From positions 1 to 51,815 of the forward strand of contig CAYGNP010000019.1 in assembly GCA_964351365.1 (NCBI GenBank): a stretch of 51,815 bases of DNA. The letters are read 5' to 3'. The stretch is from UBA1672 sp964351365. Its GTDB lineage: Bacteria; Pseudomonadota; Alphaproteobacteria; Micavibrionales; Micavibrionaceae. Shown here piece after piece: positions 1 through 7,739 of this stretch (its first letter is position 1; every line of letters starts with the position of its first letter). The notes below the pieces were generated by a model. It was not told the origin of the DNA, made no database searches, and saw only the letters and a program-made list of their open reading frames with translations. The position numbers and the translations under genes are program-made.

Positions 1-221
1 TTTTGCGCATGTCCTCACGATAACTTTCTTCTGTTATCTAGGACAGCCCCAAAAATTAAAACCTGTTGAAAATTTTTGCCACACTGCGCAAGCGTAGGGC
101 AATATAAAACAATATAAATCAATAATTTAATCCATAAATATCAAGCTAAAAAAATATCTGCAGTAACCATAAATTTTATATATTTTTTTACAAAAATCAG
201 ATAAAGTGAATGAAGGCTTAA

Positions 222-249
222 AGCTCCGGATTTTCCGGTGCTTTTTTTT
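222..249 (+). terminator. Hairpin plus T-run just upstream of kamA
   Basis: A short stem (AGC-T-CCGG against CCGG-T-GCT, one T-T mismatch, loop of about five bases) is followed by a run of T residues at 242-249. It looks like a rho-independent terminator on the plus strand. It ends only about 24 bases before the kamA start codon, so it either ends an upstream transcript or acts as an attenuator in the kamA leader. The rest of 1-221 is very AT-rich and I see no plus-strand gene in it. Confidence 0.6.
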
Positions 250-272
250 ACCAAAAGGAGATAGCCCATAAA

Positions 273-1673
273 ATGACCATAAGCAGTGGAACCCAGGGTT
301 TCGCAGCCTTCAAACAGTCAAAAGCTGCCCAAGAGGACGCGCAGAATTCGGACGAAGACCCCCCGAATCTAAAGAAAGTAGCAACAAAAACAGTAAATCT
401 AAAAACGGAAGCGACTGAAATAAAAAGCAAGCCGCTTCGAGTTTATTCTTCAAATATTAGCTTTCCCGTAAGCCAAAACTCCAAAAAATTCATGAAAAAA
501 CATTATCCAGAAACGTCCATTGCAGAATGGAACGACTGGAAATGGCAGGTCAGAAACCGTATTCGCCGCGTCGAAATGGTCGAAAAAATGATGACCTTGA
601 CCGATGATGAGCGCGCCGCGGTCATCAAGCGTACCGGGAATCTCCCCATCGCCATCACACCTTATTATATGTCACTGCTCAGCCCCGATAATCCGGACCA
701 GCCTCTGAGGAAGACGCATATGCCCGTTGGCGGTGAATTCATCAAGATGCCGGGCGAAGACCCCGACCCCCTTGGTGAAGATCACGATACCGCCGCACCT
801 GGACTTGTGCATCGCTACCCGGATCGGGTTTTATTCCTGACCACGGGCTTTTGCTCAACCTATTGCCGCTATTGCACACGCTCACGTATGGTAGGCGAAA
901 CAAACGGCGAGTATAGCTTCTCCACCAGCAACTGGGAAAAGGCCGCGCAATATATCGAGGCGCACCCCGAAATTCGGGACTGCCTGCTTTCTGGCGGTGA
1001 TCCCTTGAGTATCGGGGATGACAAGCTGGAATGGCTGCTCAAACGTTTGCGCTCTATCCCGCATCTGGAATTCATTCGCATCGGCACCAAAATTCCGATT
1101 GTGATGCCTCAGCGCATTACAAAGGATTTGTGCAAGATGCTCAAGAAATTCCACCCGCTTTGGATGAGCGTTCACGTCACCCATCCTGATGAGCTGACCC
1201 CTGAAGCTATTGAGGCCTGTAACAGGCTTGCCGATGCGGGTATACCTCTGGGCAGCCAGACGGTGCTCCTGAAGGACATCAATGATGACGCAAACGTGCT
1301 CAAAACCATGTATCACGGCCTGTTAAAGATGCGGGTTAAACCTTATTATCTTTACCAGTGTGATCCGGTTTCCGGCTCCGCGCATTTCCGCACAACCGTT
1401 GAAAAGGGGCTTGAGATTATCCGCCAGCTCCGCGGCCATACAACCGGTTACGCCGTTCCGCAATTCGTGGTCGATGCACCCGGAGGCGGGGGCAAAATTC
1501 CCGTTCTGCCCGATTATGTCGTCGGCCGAGATGGCGATGATCTGCTGCTCACCAATTTCGAGGGTGGCACATACCGCTACCCTGATCCTGGCGGGCGCGT
1601 TGGGCTGGCGCAGCAGGCTTTGCGGGATCAGCACGCGGATTACAACACAACATCGGGGTTGTATACAGTATGA
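273..1673 (+). CDS. kamA: Lysine 2,3-aminomutase-like radical SAM/PLP enzyme
   Basis: Radical SAM aminomutase of the KamA family, expected to interconvert L-alpha-lysine and beta-lysine using SAM, a 4Fe-4S cluster and PLP. The cluster-binding CxxxCxxC is seen as C194, C198 and C201. The PLP lysine is K408 in a GGGGK motif. The two aspartates that bind the substrate amino group in clostridial lysine 2,3-aminomutase appear conserved as D364 (QCD) and D401 (VDAPGGGGK), which favours lysine as substrate over the shorter EpmB branch. Length is 466 aa against about 416 aa in the clostridial enzyme. The extra length is a low-complexity N-terminal extension of about 60 residues. AAGGAG at 255-260 supports the ATG at 273. 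The stop codon overlaps the next ATG (ATGA). It is the first gene of the five-gene operon. Whether beta-lysine is really made cannot be read from sequence. Confidence 0.9.
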   Translation: MTISSGTQGFAAFKQSKAAQEDAQNSDEDPPNLKKVATKTVNLKTEATEIKSKPLRVYSSNISFPVSQNSKKFMKKHYPETSIAEWNDWKWQVRNRIRRVEMVEKMMTLTDDERAAVIKRTGNLPIAITPYYMSLLSPDNPDQPLRKTHMPVGGEFIKMPGEDPDPLGEDHDTAAPGLVHRYPDRVLFLTTGFCSTYCRYCTRSRMVGETNGEYSFSTSNWEKAAQYIEAHPEIRDCLLSGGDPLSIGDDKLEWLLKRLRSIPHLEFIRIGTKIPIVMPQRITKDLCKMLKKFHPLWMSVHVTHPDELTPEAIEACNRLADAGIPLGSQTVLLKDINDDANVLKTMYHGLLKMRVKPYYLYQCDPVSGSAHFRTTVEKGLEIIRQLRGHTTGYAVPQFVVDAPGGGGKIPVLPDYVVGRDGDDLLLTNFEGGTYRYPDPGGRVGLAQQALRDQHADYNTTSGLYTV

Positions 1674-1753
1674 TGACCACTGGTTTTACTTATGACCTGC
1701 GCGAAGGCTATATCGCGCGGGGCTTTATGTGGATGCCTGTCAATGCGCCTTGA
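1670..1753 (+). pseudogene. Remnant of an ATP-grasp gene start (28 codons including stop)
   Basis: The kamA stop overlaps an ATG (ATGA) that opens a 27-residue reading frame ending at 1753. Its residues 3-19 match residues 5-21 of the ATP-grasp protein encoded from 2180 at 13 of 17 positions, with the shared core GFTYDLR..YIA.GF, and then the similarity stops. About 39 of 51 bases match, and most changes are in third codon positions. Both copies sit directly behind an ATGA stop/start overlap. It is therefore the beginning of a second or former copy of the downstream gene, now cut off after about 19 codons. It may still be translated and couple kamA to the SET gene, whose likely ATG (1743) lies inside its end. 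Confidence 0.75.
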
Positions 1754-2183
1754 AAAGCCCTCTTGGGACTATGTACCTGAAACGGAAAAGCTTTTCGTCA
1801 AAGCGACAAAAGGCAAAGGGCGCGGTGTTTTTGCAAAAACCCATATAAAAAAAGGAGAGATCATTGAATGTTGCCCGGTGATCCCTCTTGATCTAACAGC
1901 AGAACAACTCAAGCTGGTTGAGCAGACAGATCTCCAATATTATGTTTTTGATTGGCGTGATCCCAAGAAACTCGCATTAATAAAAGCTGAAGATCAGGAT
2001 TTATCGGCAATTATCCTTGGTTACGGTATGCTCTATAACCATAGTGATAAACCGAACGCCAATTTCTACCGGGATTATGATGCCATGCTTCTGGTGTTTT
2101 CGGCTATATCCGATATTTTTACCGGTCAGGAAATATGTTATGACTATAACGTACCTATATGGTTTAAGAAGGAAAACGAATGA
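1743..2183 (+). CDS. Small SET-domain protein (putative lysine methyltransferase)
   Basis: A compact SET-domain protein of about 146 aa, a fold that transfers methyl groups from SAM to lysine side chains. Visible motifs are GRGVFA near the N-terminus (SAM loop), YNHSDKPNA (the SET NHxxxPN signature) and GQEICYDYN near the C-terminus (the usual E-xx-YDY element). No pre-SET or post-SET cysteine cluster is present, as is common in bacterial mini-SET proteins. An ATG at 1692 is in frame, but its first 17 codons are an out-of-frame reading of the ATP-grasp remnant, so ATG 1743 is preferred. The stop overlaps the next ATG (ATGA at 2180). The substrate is unknown. It could be an operon protein, a small molecule with a lysine-like amine, or a host or prey protein. 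Confidence 0.8.
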   Translation: MRLEKPSWDYVPETEKLFVKATKGKGRGVFAKTHIKKGEIIECCPVIPLDLTAEQLKLVEQTDLQYYVFDWRDPKKLALIKAEDQDLSAIILGYGMLYNHSDKPNANFYRDYDAMLLVFSAISDIFTGQEICYDYNVPIWFKKENE

Positions 2184-3199
2184 GTATATTGACCATCGGT
2201 TTTACCTATGATTTGCGTGACGATTATATCGCACAGGGGTTTTCCGCGGAAGAAACCGCAGAATTCGATAGCCGCGAGACAATCGAGTTTATTGTCTCAG
2301 CGCTTCAGGAAAACGGATACGCTGTTGAGAAAATCGGCAACATAAAAGCTTTGGTCACCGCGCTGGCCAGCGGAAAGAGATGGGATATGGTTTTTAATAT
2401 CTGCGAAGGTGTAAAAGGTATTGGCCGCGAGGCGCAAGTACCCGCACTACTTGAAGCCTTTGACATTCCGGCGGCCTTCTCGCCCTCTGATGTCATGACG
2501 CTGACCATGGATAAATCGCTTGCAAAAATGCTCGTGCGTGAACACGCCATACCAACCGCCGCCTTTTCAGTGGTTACATCCGCGCAAGATATAGAGGCAA
2601 TCACACTGCCCTTTCCTGTCTTTGCTAAACCACTTGCCGAAGGCACCGGCAAAGGCATTAGCGGAAAATCCCTCATTAAGGATAAGAAAGCCCTGAAGCA
2701 GGCTTGTATGGAACTTTTGAGCAAATTCAAGCAGCCCGTTCTCGTGGAAACCTATCTGCCGGGCAGGGATCTGACCGTGGGCATAATCGGCTCTGGTGCG
2801 CAGGCACGTGCCATTGGCGTTATGGAGACGTTACTAAAATCCGGCGCAGAATCAGGCGCGCAGTCCTATTTCAACAAGGAAAATTGCGAGCAAGTTCTTG
2901 AATATGTTCTGATCGAGGATGAAACAGCGAAAATGGCCGCTGATATTGCCCTGCGCAGCTGGCGCGCCCTTGGTTGTCTGGATGGCGGGCGCGTGGATTT
3001 ACGCTGTGATGAAAACGGCGTGCCGAACTTTCTGGAAGTAAACCCTCTGGCAGGCCTTCACCCCACCCATTCCGACCTGCCTATTCTTGCCGCCAAAGCC
3101 GGAATAAGCCACACATGTCTAATCGGTGAAATCATTCAAAGCGCTTTAGCGCGATACGGCTTGAACCAAAAACAAAAAACGGCTGCTGCTAAAGGATGA
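2180..3199 (+). CDS. ATP-grasp ligase, D-Ala-D-Ala-ligase-like (first of two)
   Basis: A 339-aa protein with the D-alanine-D-alanine ligase layout: an N-terminal substrate domain (GFTYDLR, then FNICEG at about residues 74-79), a central ATP-grasp domain (FAKPLAEGTGKGI, then VLVETYLPGRDLTVG) and a C-terminal metal/ATP site (GGRVDLRCD...FLEVNPLAGLHP). Such enzymes activate a carboxylate as acyl phosphate and join it to an amine. The standard ddl position in the mur/fts cluster is absent here, so a peptidoglycan role is unlikely. Its start overlaps the SET stop and its stop overlaps the start of the second ATP-grasp gene, so expression is coupled. In this context it may ligate beta-lysine or a derivative. 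This is inference. Confidence 0.85.
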   Translation: MSILTIGFTYDLRDDYIAQGFSAEETAEFDSRETIEFIVSALQENGYAVEKIGNIKALVTALASGKRWDMVFNICEGVKGIGREAQVPALLEAFDIPAAFSPSDVMTLTMDKSLAKMLVREHAIPTAAFSVVTSAQDIEAITLPFPVFAKPLAEGTGKGISGKSLIKDKKALKQACMELLSKFKQPVLVETYLPGRDLTVGIIGSGAQARAIGVMETLLKSGAESGAQSYFNKENCEQVLEYVLIEDETAKMAADIALRSWRALGCLDGGRVDLRCDENGVPNFLEVNPLAGLHPTHSDLPILAAKAGISHTCLIGEIIQSALARYGLNQKQKTAAAKG

Positions 3200-4122
3200 A
3201 AGCCGCGATTATCTATAGTGGTGGTAACTCTGCCGATAATCAAGACACATTTATTCAGGCGCAGGAGGTTGAGCAAACCCTTAACAGCCTGCATATTGAA
3301 ACCTGCAAAATAGCATTTCCGCATTCGCTTGGCGCGCTGGAGGAATCCATGCGCCGTATTAAACCCGATTTTATCTTTAATCTGGTTGAAACGGTGAATG
3401 GCACGGATGAATTATTTTATGTTGCTGCAGCATTTTTTGAGTATCTGAACATACCCTATACCGGCTGCCCCGCCTCGTCGCTTGCCGTTCTGTCCAGCAA
3501 AGTCAGGCAAAAAGAAATAATGCGCTTTACGGGTCTGCCAACCCCGGAAAATAATACCGGGCCATGGATTATAAAATCCGATACGGAACATGCCTCCGTG
3601 GGAATATCCGCGGATAATATCGTTGAAACCCGCGCGCAGGCAGATAAAAAAATAACCGAAAAACAGAAGGAATTTGGTGGGACATGGTTCGCCGAGCATT
3701 ATATAGACGGGCGCGAATTTAATATCTCGATCCTCGATGACGGGCATGGAAACCCCCTCCTGCTGCCCCCTGCGGAAATAATATTTGAAAATTTCGCCGA
3801 TGATATGCCCAAAATCGTCGATTATGCTGCAAAATGGGACCCGCAAAGCCATGCCTATAATGCCACACCGCGCCGCTTTGATTACCCTCATGAGGATAAT
3901 GGACTTTTGGAAACGCTCAATGCGCTATGCATAAAATGCTGGGATGTATTCGACCTGAAAGGCGCCGCCCGCGTTGACTACAGGGTTGATGGTAACAATA
4001 ATCCGTGGATATTGGAGGTCAATGCAAATCCGTGCCTGTCCTCCGATGCTGGCTTAATGGCCGCCGCTGCGCGCGCCGGAATGAGCCATCAAGATGTTAT
4101 AGAAAGATTGCTTCCGCATTAA
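3196..4122 (+). CDS. ATP-grasp ligase, D-Ala-D-Ala-ligase-like (second of two)
   Basis: A 308-aa ATP-grasp protein starting four bases inside the previous gene (ATGA). It has an N-terminal domain (FNLVETVNG, YTGCPASSLA), a middle lysine/glutamate region (WIIKSDTEHASVGI, then FAEHYIDGREFN) and a C-terminal catalytic stretch (GAARVDYRVDGN, then ILEVNANPCLSSDAG). The NANPCLS segment fills the Mg/ATP-binding position of the D-Ala-D-Ala ligase family. It differs clearly from its neighbour, so the two are probably distinct ligases or a heteromeric pair and not a recent duplication. Two consecutive ATP-grasp enzymes suggest two sequential amide or peptide bonds. Substrates are unknown. Confidence 0.85.
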   Translation: MKAAIIYSGGNSADNQDTFIQAQEVEQTLNSLHIETCKIAFPHSLGALEESMRRIKPDFIFNLVETVNGTDELFYVAAAFFEYLNIPYTGCPASSLAVLSSKVRQKEIMRFTGLPTPENNTGPWIIKSDTEHASVGISADNIVETRAQADKKITEKQKEFGGTWFAEHYIDGREFNISILDDGHGNPLLLPPAEIIFENFADDMPKIVDYAAKWDPQSHAYNATPRRFDYPHEDNGLLETLNALCIKCWDVFDLKGAARVDYRVDGNNNPWILEVNANPCLSSDAGLMAAAARAGMSHQDVIERLLPH

Positions 4123-4148
4123 CAACAATAAGTAGGTACAAAGACAAC

Positions 4149-6413
4149 ATGTTCTCAATTCGCCGTATCCTGGACGCCTCCGCCCCCGCCAACCGCGCTA
4201 TTGTCGCGCAGGTGCAGGAGATTTTGCGGGCGCAATTTGATGCGCTTCAAGATCATGAAATTACCGACTTGCCAAAAAAACTTAATGATGCCTTGAAATA
4301 CAAGTTTCAGAGCCGTCTGCTTGTGGCCCAAAAGAAAAATGACTCGGTGCAGGGCTTTGCCCTGATTATGCATGCGACGGATATCGGGTTTTGCTATCTC
4401 GATTTTATGGCTGCTGGGAAGGCCATGACCGGTCAAGGGTTAGGCGGTGCGCTTTATGAACGCGTGCGAGAAGAGGCGTTTGATATGGGCGCAAACTGCA
4501 TCCTGATGGAGTGCCTGCCGGATGATCCTGCGCTGTCGCCCGATCCGGAAATTCGCAAACAAAATGCACGGCGGATTGCCTTTTACAAAAAATACGGCGC
4601 ACGGGTGATTACCGGTACGCTCTATGAAATGCCCTTGAAACCCGATGATGCCGACCCGCCCTATCTTGTTATTGATACACTGGGCAATGCTTTGCCGGAC
4701 GGAAAATTCATGCGCAAGGCCGTACGCGCCATTTTAGAACGCAAGTACGGAGACATGTGTGATCCGGCCTATATTGATAAAGTCGTGAAATCCTTTCCGC
4801 TGGGCGGGATATCTTTACGCGAGCCTAAAAATGTGAAAACTGAAAAGTCTTTCGCTACAAGGTATGCGCAATCCCAAGATATTGCGCTAATCGCCAATGA
4901 AGGCCATGAAATTCACCATGTCAAAGAGCATGGCTATGTCGAGAGCCCAGTTCGGATAAAGGTTATTTTGCGCGAGCTCGACAAGCTGACTTTTATCAAG
5001 CGTAAAAAGGCAAAGCACTGGCCGGATAAGTATATTCTGGCTGTTCACGACGCGGATTACTTATCTTTCTTGAAAAAAGCCTGCATGAGCGTGCCCGCCG
5101 GAAAATCAGTATATCCATACGTGTTCCCGATCCGCAATCAGGACCGCAAGCCTATCGATACGCCTCTTCTGGCCGGGTATTACTGCATTGATACCTTTAC
5201 GCCCCTAAACGCAGATGCCTATAAAGCGGCGCGCTCGGCAGTGGATTGCGCCCTAACAGGTGCAGAGGAAATCGTCTCTGCCGCAGGCTCGAAAACTGTG
5301 TACGCCCTTGTGCGTCCTCCCGGCCATCATGCAGAAAGACGCGCGTTCGGGGGGTTCTGTTATTTCGCAAATGCCGCAATTGCCGCGAATTATCTCAGCC
5401 ACTATGGTAAAGTAGCGATTCTGGATATTGACTATCACCATGGCAACAGTCAGCAGGATATATTCTATAAGCGCAACGATGTCCTTACGGTTTCTTTACA
5501 CGGTCACCCAAAATTCGCTTACCCGTATTTTACTGGCTTTGCAGATGAGATAGGCGAGGGGTCCGGCTACGGCTATAATGTTAACATTCCTCTACCCGAA
5601 AAGCTGGAGCCTCAAGACTATATCAAACATCTCGCAAAGTCCATAAAACGGATCGAAGAATATGCGCCTGCTTACCTTGTTGTCGCACTCGGGCTGGATA
5701 CGGCCAAAGCTGATCCAACCGGAACCTGGGCATTACGCGCTACAGATTTCGACAAGCTCGGCGCGGCAATTGGTGAGATGAATTTACCGACATTGGTGGT
5801 ACAAGAGGGAGGTTATCGAACCCAAACTCTTGGTATGAACGCCCGCCATTTTTTTACCGGTATACATAGTGCATCAGAAAAAAGAAAAAAACCTAAGTTG
5901 CGCGCAGCAGCAAAGAGAACAGAGCTGGAAAGTCACCGCATCCGCCATACTATAAAATTATCGGACATAGAGGCAATCCGCGTACTCACAGAAAAAACCA
6001 AAGTCTTTAACACCGAAGAGGTCGAAGTCGCCGGTGAATTGGCTGCAGAATCCGCCTTAAAAGGGTCTGAAAAATCAGGTTACTCCTTCATTTTGCTTGA
6101 AAAAGACGGACAAATTTTGGGGTATACATGTTACGGACGCATCCCGCTTACGCAGAGCGGATACGATCTATATTGGCTGGTCGTGGACAAAAATTATCAG
6201 AAGCAGGGCCTTGCAAAACAACTCATGGATCTGACTGAGATGGCTATAAAACAACGGGGGGGAACTCAAATATACGCTGAAACATCCTCACGCGATGATT
6301 ATATCCCCGCACGCAAATTCTATGAAAAATCTGGCTTTAGCGTCTCTGCTCATCAAAAGGATTTCTACTCAAATGGCGATGACCGCATAACATATATCAA
6401 GCTGGTTGAATAA
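4149..6413 (+). CDS. GNAT - acetylpolyamine amidohydrolase (HDAC fold) - GNAT fusion
   Basis: A 754-aa three-part enzyme. Residues about 1-170 are a GNAT acetyltransferase (acetyl-CoA loop GQGLGGAL). Residues about 230-580 are a class II HDAC/acetylpolyamine amidohydrolase domain with catalytic H393-H394 (PPGHHAE), zinc ligands D428 and H430 (DIDYHHGN) and D517 (GLDTAKADPTG), and the transition-state tyrosine Y556 (EGGYR). All key residues are present, so it should be active. Residues about 595-754 are a second GNAT (YQKQGLAKQLM). Acetylating and deacetylating activities thus sit in one chain. An in-frame start at 4005 lies inside the previous gene. ATG 4149, 26 bases after that gene, gives a proper GNAT N-terminus. 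In the operon it could act on beta-lysine or an amide of it, recalling the AblA/AblB pair that makes N-epsilon-acetyl-beta-lysine. Confidence 0.88.
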   Translation: MFSIRRILDASAPANRAIVAQVQEILRAQFDALQDHEITDLPKKLNDALKYKFQSRLLVAQKKNDSVQGFALIMHATDIGFCYLDFMAAGKAMTGQGLGGALYERVREEAFDMGANCILMECLPDDPALSPDPEIRKQNARRIAFYKKYGARVITGTLYEMPLKPDDADPPYLVIDTLGNALPDGKFMRKAVRAILERKYGDMCDPAYIDKVVKSFPLGGISLREPKNVKTEKSFATRYAQSQDIALIANEGHEIHHVKEHGYVESPVRIKVILRELDKLTFIKRKKAKHWPDKYILAVHDADYLSFLKKACMSVPAGKSVYPYVFPIRNQDRKPIDTPLLAGYYCIDTFTPLNADAYKAARSAVDCALTGAEEIVSAAGSKTVYALVRPPGHHAERRAFGGFCYFANAAIAANYLSHYGKVAILDIDYHHGNSQQDIFYKRNDVLTVSLHGHPKFAYPYFTGFADEIGEGSGYGYNVNIPLPEKLEPQDYIKHLAKSIKRIEEYAPAYLVVALGLDTAKADPTGTWALRATDFDKLGAAIGEMNLPTLVVQEGGYRTQTLGMNARHFFTGIHSASEKRKKPKLRAAAKRTELESHRIRHTIKLSDIEAIRVLTEKTKVFNTEEVEVAGELAAESALKGSEKSGYSFILLEKDGQILGYTCYGRIPLTQSGYDLYWLVVDKNYQKQGLAKQLMDLTEMAIKQRGGTQIYAETSSRDDYIPARKFYEKSGFSVSAHQKDFYSNGDDRITYIKLVE

Positions 6414-6444
6414 AAAACAAGCCGCCGAAATCACTCCGGCGGCT
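6412..6444 (-). terminator. Convergent terminator hairpin
   Basis: A perfect eight-base-pair GC-rich stem (AGCCGCCG / CGGCGGCT, nine-base loop) lies between two converging genes. On the minus strand it is followed, after two bases, by six T residues, so it ends the EF-hand gene. The stem would also hinder plus-strand transcription leaving the ATP-grasp operon. Confidence 0.75.
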
Positions 6445-6469
6445 CATTGAGAATAGTTAAAAAGCTCAA

Positions 6470-7018
6470 TTATTGATTATAGCGCTCGGGCTCTGCATTT
6501 GGAAAAACTGTGCTTTCAATATAGGCCTCTTTCCACTCCTCTAGATTGATCATGTTATTATTATCATCATCAAGCTTATGGAAGTTCTCTCCGATAAATT
6601 CCTCTGCGGACAAGCCGTCATAGTTTTCATCGAACTTAGCTAATTTAGACGCTTTAAAAAAAACATCATATTCATATGTTGTTTTCTCTACCAAACCATC
6701 ATCATCTGTATCCACAAATGTAAATGTCTGCTCTTCCATCGGCGTTATGGTCATCACCGTCTTTTTTGACCATTCGATATTGTCTATCACACCATTTCCA
6801 TCCTGGTCGAAGCTTTTAAACAAACGCTCGCCAACTTCTTCCATGGAATATTCTCCATCACCATTCATGTCAAAAGCGGAAAAATTTATAGTATTTACGT
6901 TCTTCAAATCCTTTTGCTGCACATATGTTTTCGTTGTGACAGTTTCAGATTGAGCATTTGGTGCAAAAGCCATAAATGACATTAAAGCCAATGAAGATGT
7001 AAGTATCTTGTGTTTCAT
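6470..7018 (-). CDS. Secreted EF-hand calcium-binding protein
   Basis: A 182-aa protein with an N-terminal signal peptide (hydrophobic SSLALMSFMAFAPNAQS, likely cut near residue 24) and at least four or five EF-hand-like DxDxDG loops: FDMNGDGEYS, FDQDGNGVID, VDTDDDGLVE, FDENYDGLS and LDDDNNNMIN. It should bind calcium in the periplasm or at the cell surface. No enzymatic domain is seen. AAGGA lies about ten bases before the ATG. It is monocistronic between two terminators. The last loop (DDDNNN) has lost the usual glycine and may not bind. Confidence 0.8.
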   Translation of the reverse strand: MKHKILTSSLALMSFMAFAPNAQSETVTTKTYVQQKDLKNVNTINFSAFDMNGDGEYSMEEVGERLFKSFDQDGNGVIDNIEWSKKTVMTITPMEEQTFTFVDTDDDGLVEKTTYEYDVFFKASKLAKFDENYDGLSAEEFIGENFHKLDDDNNNMINLEEWKEAYIESTVFPNAEPERYNQ

Positions 7019-7085
7019 TTTTTTAAATCCTTCAGTTGTTTCGAATATATACTTACAAACGCTTATTTTGCTTGTTTAGTTCCAT

Positions 7086-7122
7086 ACAAAAATCCGCCCC
7101 CTATTCATTCAATAGAGGGCGG
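7086..7122 (-). terminator. Terminator of the DUF2383 gene
   Basis: A stem with CCGCCC/GGGCGG at its base, one mismatch, and TATT/AATA near a five-base loop. On the minus strand it is followed by a TTTTT run, about 25 bases past the DUF2383 stop codon. Confidence 0.75.
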
Positions 7123-7146
7123 AGAATAAAGCTCTAAGCAATTATA

Positions 7147-7599
7147 CTAGGCTGCTCTTTTCATTTGGTCCTTAAGGGCCTTCATGTAATCGTGACTTTG
7201 ACGAAGAGCGATATATTGATTTTCTAAAAACGCTTTAGTTTCTGGCGAAATATTTTTGCTTGCGATTGCATCTTGAACTGAGTGAAGACATCTATCTTCT
7301 GCCTCTTCAAGATGACTGACAAGTGTTTCATCCACATCGTTACTAATTTTGCTCATGAGTACACCAAAAAACTCTTTTACCTGACCAGTAATTGTTTCAT
7401 CAGCATCTGCTTCACCACCATTTGCTCTTACGCGGCTTTCTATTGCTGTCACAACATCGCCATGCAATTTTTCTAAGTGTTTAAAAGTGGATTTCATATC
7501 ATCTGCTTTCGTTTCTTCCTGTGCAGAGTCATAAAATTCACACGCATCTTTATTAATACTAATTAGCTTTAACAGCTCTTTATTTTCTTCTACAGGCAT
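7147..7599 (-). CDS. DUF2383 / PA2169-type four-helix-bundle protein
   Basis: A 150-aa all-helical soluble protein that looks like the DUF2383 (PA2169) ferritin-like bundle family: four long amphipathic helices, charged, no signal peptide, with HLEKLHGDV and HLEEAEDRCLH in helices that could carry histidine/acidic metal ligands. Function is unknown in the family, whose members are often stress-linked. AAAGGA lies nine to ten bases before the ATG. A GGAAC-N16-TGTT element upstream (7638-7662, minus) suggests EcfG control, shared back to back with the PRC-barrel gene at 7740. Confidence 0.7.
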   Translation of the reverse strand: MPVEENKELLKLISINKDACEFYDSAQEETKADDMKSTFKHLEKLHGDVVTAIESRVRANGGEADADETITGQVKEFFGVLMSKISNDVDETLVSHLEEAEDRCLHSVQDAIASKNISPETKAFLENQYIALRQSHDYMKALKDQMKRAA

Positions 7600-7637
7600 A
7601 ATTTATTTTCCTTTCTATAAGTTAGTGATACCTAGCC

Positions 7638-7662
7638 AACACATCGAAGCCGATATTGTTCC
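7638..7662 (-). promoter_or_regulatory. EcfG-type promoter candidate for the DUF2383 gene
   Basis: Minus strand: GGAAC (7662-7658), 16-base spacer, TGTT (7641-7638). The general-stress sigma EcfG consensus in Alphaproteobacteria is GGAAC-N16/17-CGTT, so the -10 part has one mismatch. The start codon is about 39 bases downstream. Confidence 0.6.
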
Positions 7663-7674
7663 AATTTTTTATGG

Positions 7675-7699
7675 GGAACATTTTTTAAAATCACGCGTT
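7675..7699 (+). promoter_or_regulatory. EcfG-type promoter, perfect consensus
   Basis: GGAAC (7675-7679), 16-base spacer, CGTT (7696-7699), about 40 bases before the ATG of the PRC-barrel gene at 7740. It is divergent from the site at 7638-7662, with only 12 bases between the two -35 elements. Confidence 0.75.
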
Positions 7700-7739
7700 A
7701 GACCAATACATCTATAATTAACGTTTAGGAGATTAAAAA

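Noticed and set aside
1..10. Possible start codon of a minus-strand gene leaving the window (ATG CGC AAA at 10..1) with GAGG close upstream
   Set aside because: Only three codons are visible and the spacing from GAGG to ATG is very short, so no gene can be supported.
1692..1742. N-terminal extension of the SET protein from ATG 1692
   Set aside because: These codons are an alternative frame through the ATP-grasp remnant, and the SET fold starts after ATG 1743.
4005..4148. Longer start of the GNAT-deacetylase-GNAT fusion
   Set aside because: It overlaps the coding end of the second ATP-grasp gene in another frame; ATG 4149 gives the normal GNAT start.
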